64,000 nucleotides of DNA from Eggerthella sp. (GTDB taxonomy: Bacteria > Actinomycetota > Coriobacteriia > Coriobacteriales > Eggerthellaceae), in the NCBI GenBank assembly GCA_030540085.1, contig JAUNWY010000003.1:62001-126000 (forward strand), written 5' to 3'. A program made the translations under genes and the position numbers. The first letter of the stretch is position 1; every line of letters starts with the position of its first letter. Positions 62,355 to 64,000 of the stretch are shown here, one piece after another. The notes under the pieces were generated by a model, which did not search any database, was not told the DNA's origin, and saw only the letters and a program-made list of their open reading frames with translations.

Positions 62355-63047
62355 TTATTTCTTGAAGCGATAGCCGTATCCGCGCACCGTTTCAACAAGC
62401 TTCGGATCGTACCCGGCTGCCTCAATCTTATCGCGAAGACGCTTGATGTGCGTGTCGACTGTTTTCGTTTCCGTGATGAATTCCCATCCCCACGCATCGT
62501 GAAGAAGGTCTTCGCGGGAGACCACTTTGCCGGCATTGTGCATAAGGCAGCTCAGCAGCTCGAATTCGCGCGGAGTAAGGTCGATGGCCCCTTTTTCTCC
62601 TTGGGCGACGTGCGTGTCTTCGTTCAAGGTGATGCCGCTTGCCGTTACCTCATTCGAGGGCTGCGCGTTTTCCAGGCCTTGGCTGCGACGCAGAAGGGCG
62701 CGGGTGCGTGCAAGAAGCTCGCGCACGCCGAAGGGTTTTGCAAGATAGTCGTCAGCGCCAAGCTCGAGCCCTACGACTTTGTTCAGTTCGCTGTCACGCG
62801 CAGAAAGGAACAGGATAGGCGTGGTCATCTTCGCGCGGATGCGGCGGCACAGTTCGTATCCGTCGATGCCAGGCAGCATGATGTCTAAAATGAACAGATC
62901 GAAGTGGTCGCTCTCGATTTTCTCAAGCGCTTCTTCGCCGTTGGAAGCCACCTCGGTGAGGTAGCCTTCCTTCTGCATGGCATAGCTTACAAATTCAGTG
63001 ATGGAAGGCTCATCGTCTACGATGAGTATGCGAGCGGGATTTTCCAT
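62355..63047 (-). CDS. OmpR-family response regulator
   Basis: 230 residues. The receiver has Asp55 as phospho-acceptor (FILDIMLPG), acidic pair Asp11/Asp12 and Lys104 (LAKPFG). The C-terminal winged helix has LTPREFELLSCLMHNAGKVVSREDLL and VDTHIKRLRDKI...VRGYGYRF. The ATG at 63047 has GAAGGTGG 4-5 bases ahead; a longer frame upstream is unlikely. It precedes its sensor kinase. Confidence 0.94.
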   Translation of the reverse strand: MENPARILIVDDEPSITEFVSYAMQKEGYLTEVASNGEEALEKIESDHFDLFILDIMLPGIDGYELCRRIRAKMTTPILFLSARDSELNKVVGLELGADDYLAKPFGVRELLARTRALLRRSQGLENAQPSNEVTASGITLNEDTHVAQGEKGAIDLTPREFELLSCLMHNAGKVVSREDLLHDAWGWEFITETKTVDTHIKRLRDKIEAAGYDPKLVETVRGYGYRFKK

Positions 63048-63163
63048 TGCGCCACCTTCTGCGGATGCGTTAATTACGGTTACGGCTAAGGGATTGCCGT
63101 CCAAAATCGATAGTATGGTAGCATTCGCTCGTATCGCTTAAACCTGAAGGGATTGTCAGAAAC

Positions 63164-63934
63164 ATGTTACTTGCGATTGACGTGGGAAATACCCAAACCG
63201 TGCTCGGTGTATACGATGGTGAGCACTTGGTTCATATGTGGCGTGTGGCTACCAACGTAGATCACACCAGTGATGAGCTCCGAATCAAACTGCATGTTCT
63301 GATGGAGGCCGAAGGCGTTGATCCCAAGTGCATCGATGGCGCCATTCTTGCCTCGGTGGTTCCCGCTCTTACCCATAATTGGGAAAAGGCATGCTATCGC
63401 TCGTTCTGTGTTCAGCTGCTTGTGATCTCCGCTCAAACTGTGGGGCATCTTATCAACATGGACCAGGAGAAGTTTGCCGAATTGGGCGCCGATCGCGTAG
63501 CAGATGCTGCCGCCGCGAAATGCCTGTACGGTTCACCTGTCATCGTGGTCGACTTCGGTACCGCTACCAATATCGAGATCATCGATAAAACAGGTACGTT
63601 TGTGGGCGGCATTATTGCCCCCGGCGTCGATTCATCCATGCGCAGCCTGCTTTCCCGCGCAGCGTTGTTGCGTTCTGTGGAATTGGAAGACCCGGGTACG
63701 GCAATCGGAACCAATACTGCTGATGCGCTTAAGGTTGGCGTGGTGTACGGCGAGGCGGCTCGCGTTGACGGCTTGGTCGAGCGCGTCTTCGATCAGTTGG
63801 GCTACGAAGCCAAGGTTGTGGCAACCGGTGGTTTGGCGCACCGCATCGCCCCCGCATCGAAGCACATCGCCGAAATCAACCTCGAACTCACTTTGCAGGG
63901 TTTGCGGATGATCTACGATGAGATCGCCCAGTAA
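63164..63934 (+). CDS. coaX: Type III pantothenate kinase
   Basis: First step of coenzyme A synthesis. 256 residues with the ASKHA-fold phosphate motifs DVGNTQTVLGVYDG, GADRVADAAAAKCLYG, VDFGTATNIEIID and GGIIAPGVDSSMRSL. GAAGGGA lies about 10 bases before the ATG. It is divergent from the two-component genes. Confidence 0.95.
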   Translation: MLLAIDVGNTQTVLGVYDGEHLVHMWRVATNVDHTSDELRIKLHVLMEAEGVDPKCIDGAILASVVPALTHNWEKACYRSFCVQLLVISAQTVGHLINMDQEKFAELGADRVADAAAAKCLYGSPVIVVDFGTATNIEIIDKTGTFVGGIIAPGVDSSMRSLLSRAALLRSVELEDPGTAIGTNTADALKVGVVYGEAARVDGLVERVFDQLGYEAKVVATGGLAHRIAPASKHIAEINLELTLQGLRMIYDEIAQ

Positions 63935-63982
63935 AACCCAGTAGGACAGAGCAATAAGCCAAGAAGAGGAAGCGAACTGTTT

Positions 63983-64000
63983 ATGCTGACAGATATCGAA
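63983..64000 (+). CDS. Start of a further gene, cut by the window end
   Basis: ATG CTG ACA GAT ATC GAA follows AGAAGAGGAAG by about 11 bases, 48 bases after coaX. Only six codons (MLTDIE) are visible; they resemble starts of formate-tetrahydrofolate ligases but cannot identify the product. Confidence 0.35.

Overview
The window reads as chromosome of an anaerobic, moderately high-GC actinobacterium, most likely class Coriobacteriia (Eggerthellaceae-like). This is an inference. It rests on frequent GTG and TTG starts with strong AGGAGG-type ribosome sites, ferredoxin-bearing aldo/keto reductases, LarB/LarC-type genes, an archaeal-type class I aldolase and an AtpI-like/a/c/b/delta/alpha/gamma/beta/epsilon ATP synthase operon. 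No 16S or other decisive marker is present.

Layout. 0-9.4 kb: a 5'-truncated FAD-dependent dehydrogenase, tRNA threonylcarbamoylation (tsaC), a monoacylglycerol-lipase-like hydrolase followed by glpK, rpiB, a lipoprotein, glyA, upp and dCMP deaminase. 9.6-16.9 kb: the complete F1Fo ATP synthase operon with promoter and terminator. 16.9-18.1 kb: a gene-free, repeat-filled block. 18.1-25.5 kb: dnaE-truA, an SNF-type symporter and ychF. 25.6-31.6 kb: two convergent Fe-S aldo/keto reductases, larB, a short larC-like gene and a membrane Ser/Thr kinase. 31.7-36.8 kb: a SWIM protein, an AbiEi/AbiEii toxin-antitoxin pair with a leaderless-looking promoter, a Zn-dependent phospholipase C-like protein, an MFS transporter and a 59-residue membrane protein. 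36.9-45.4 kb: serS, a possible CphA N-domain-like protein next to a divergent D-Ala-D-Ala ligase, a YtxH/PRC-barrel/VTT/TM2 envelope cluster, class I aldolase and a prepilin peptidase. 45.7-49.3 kb: tRNA-Leu(CAA), an aminotransferase, a HAD phosphatase, TetR and a holin-like protein. 49.4-56.5 kb: tilS, maf, hpt, ftsH, a folP-folK fusion and birA. 56.5-63.9 kb: mntP, a MATE transporter, bioY, a second repeat-filled block, a two-component system and coaX. The start of one more gene is cut by the window end.

Most genes are housekeeping. The unusual signal lies between genes. First, a REP/REPIN-like family (two ~31-bp palindromes facing each other around a terminator-like hairpin) occurs at 8.0, 24.1, 26.8 and 44.6 kb, with a solo REP at 28.2 kb. 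Several copies begin exactly at a stop codon. Second, a dispersed degenerate repeat of about 27 bp (TGGCAAGAT...TGCATTCC) is clustered at 17.2-17.8, 60.4-60.75 and 61.1-61.2 kb, with about 85-90% identity between some distant copies. Third, these blocks sit beside minisatellites with periods near 27, 33-35 and 42 bp. Three of those, around bioY, have periods that are multiples of three and stay open in one frame. The cleanest is 8 x 27 bp at 60131-60346; it ends on a stop codon and is followed at once by a strong terminator. I regard these repeat systems as the best candidates for something undescribed.

All calls come from reading the sequence and remembered family features. No database search was run.
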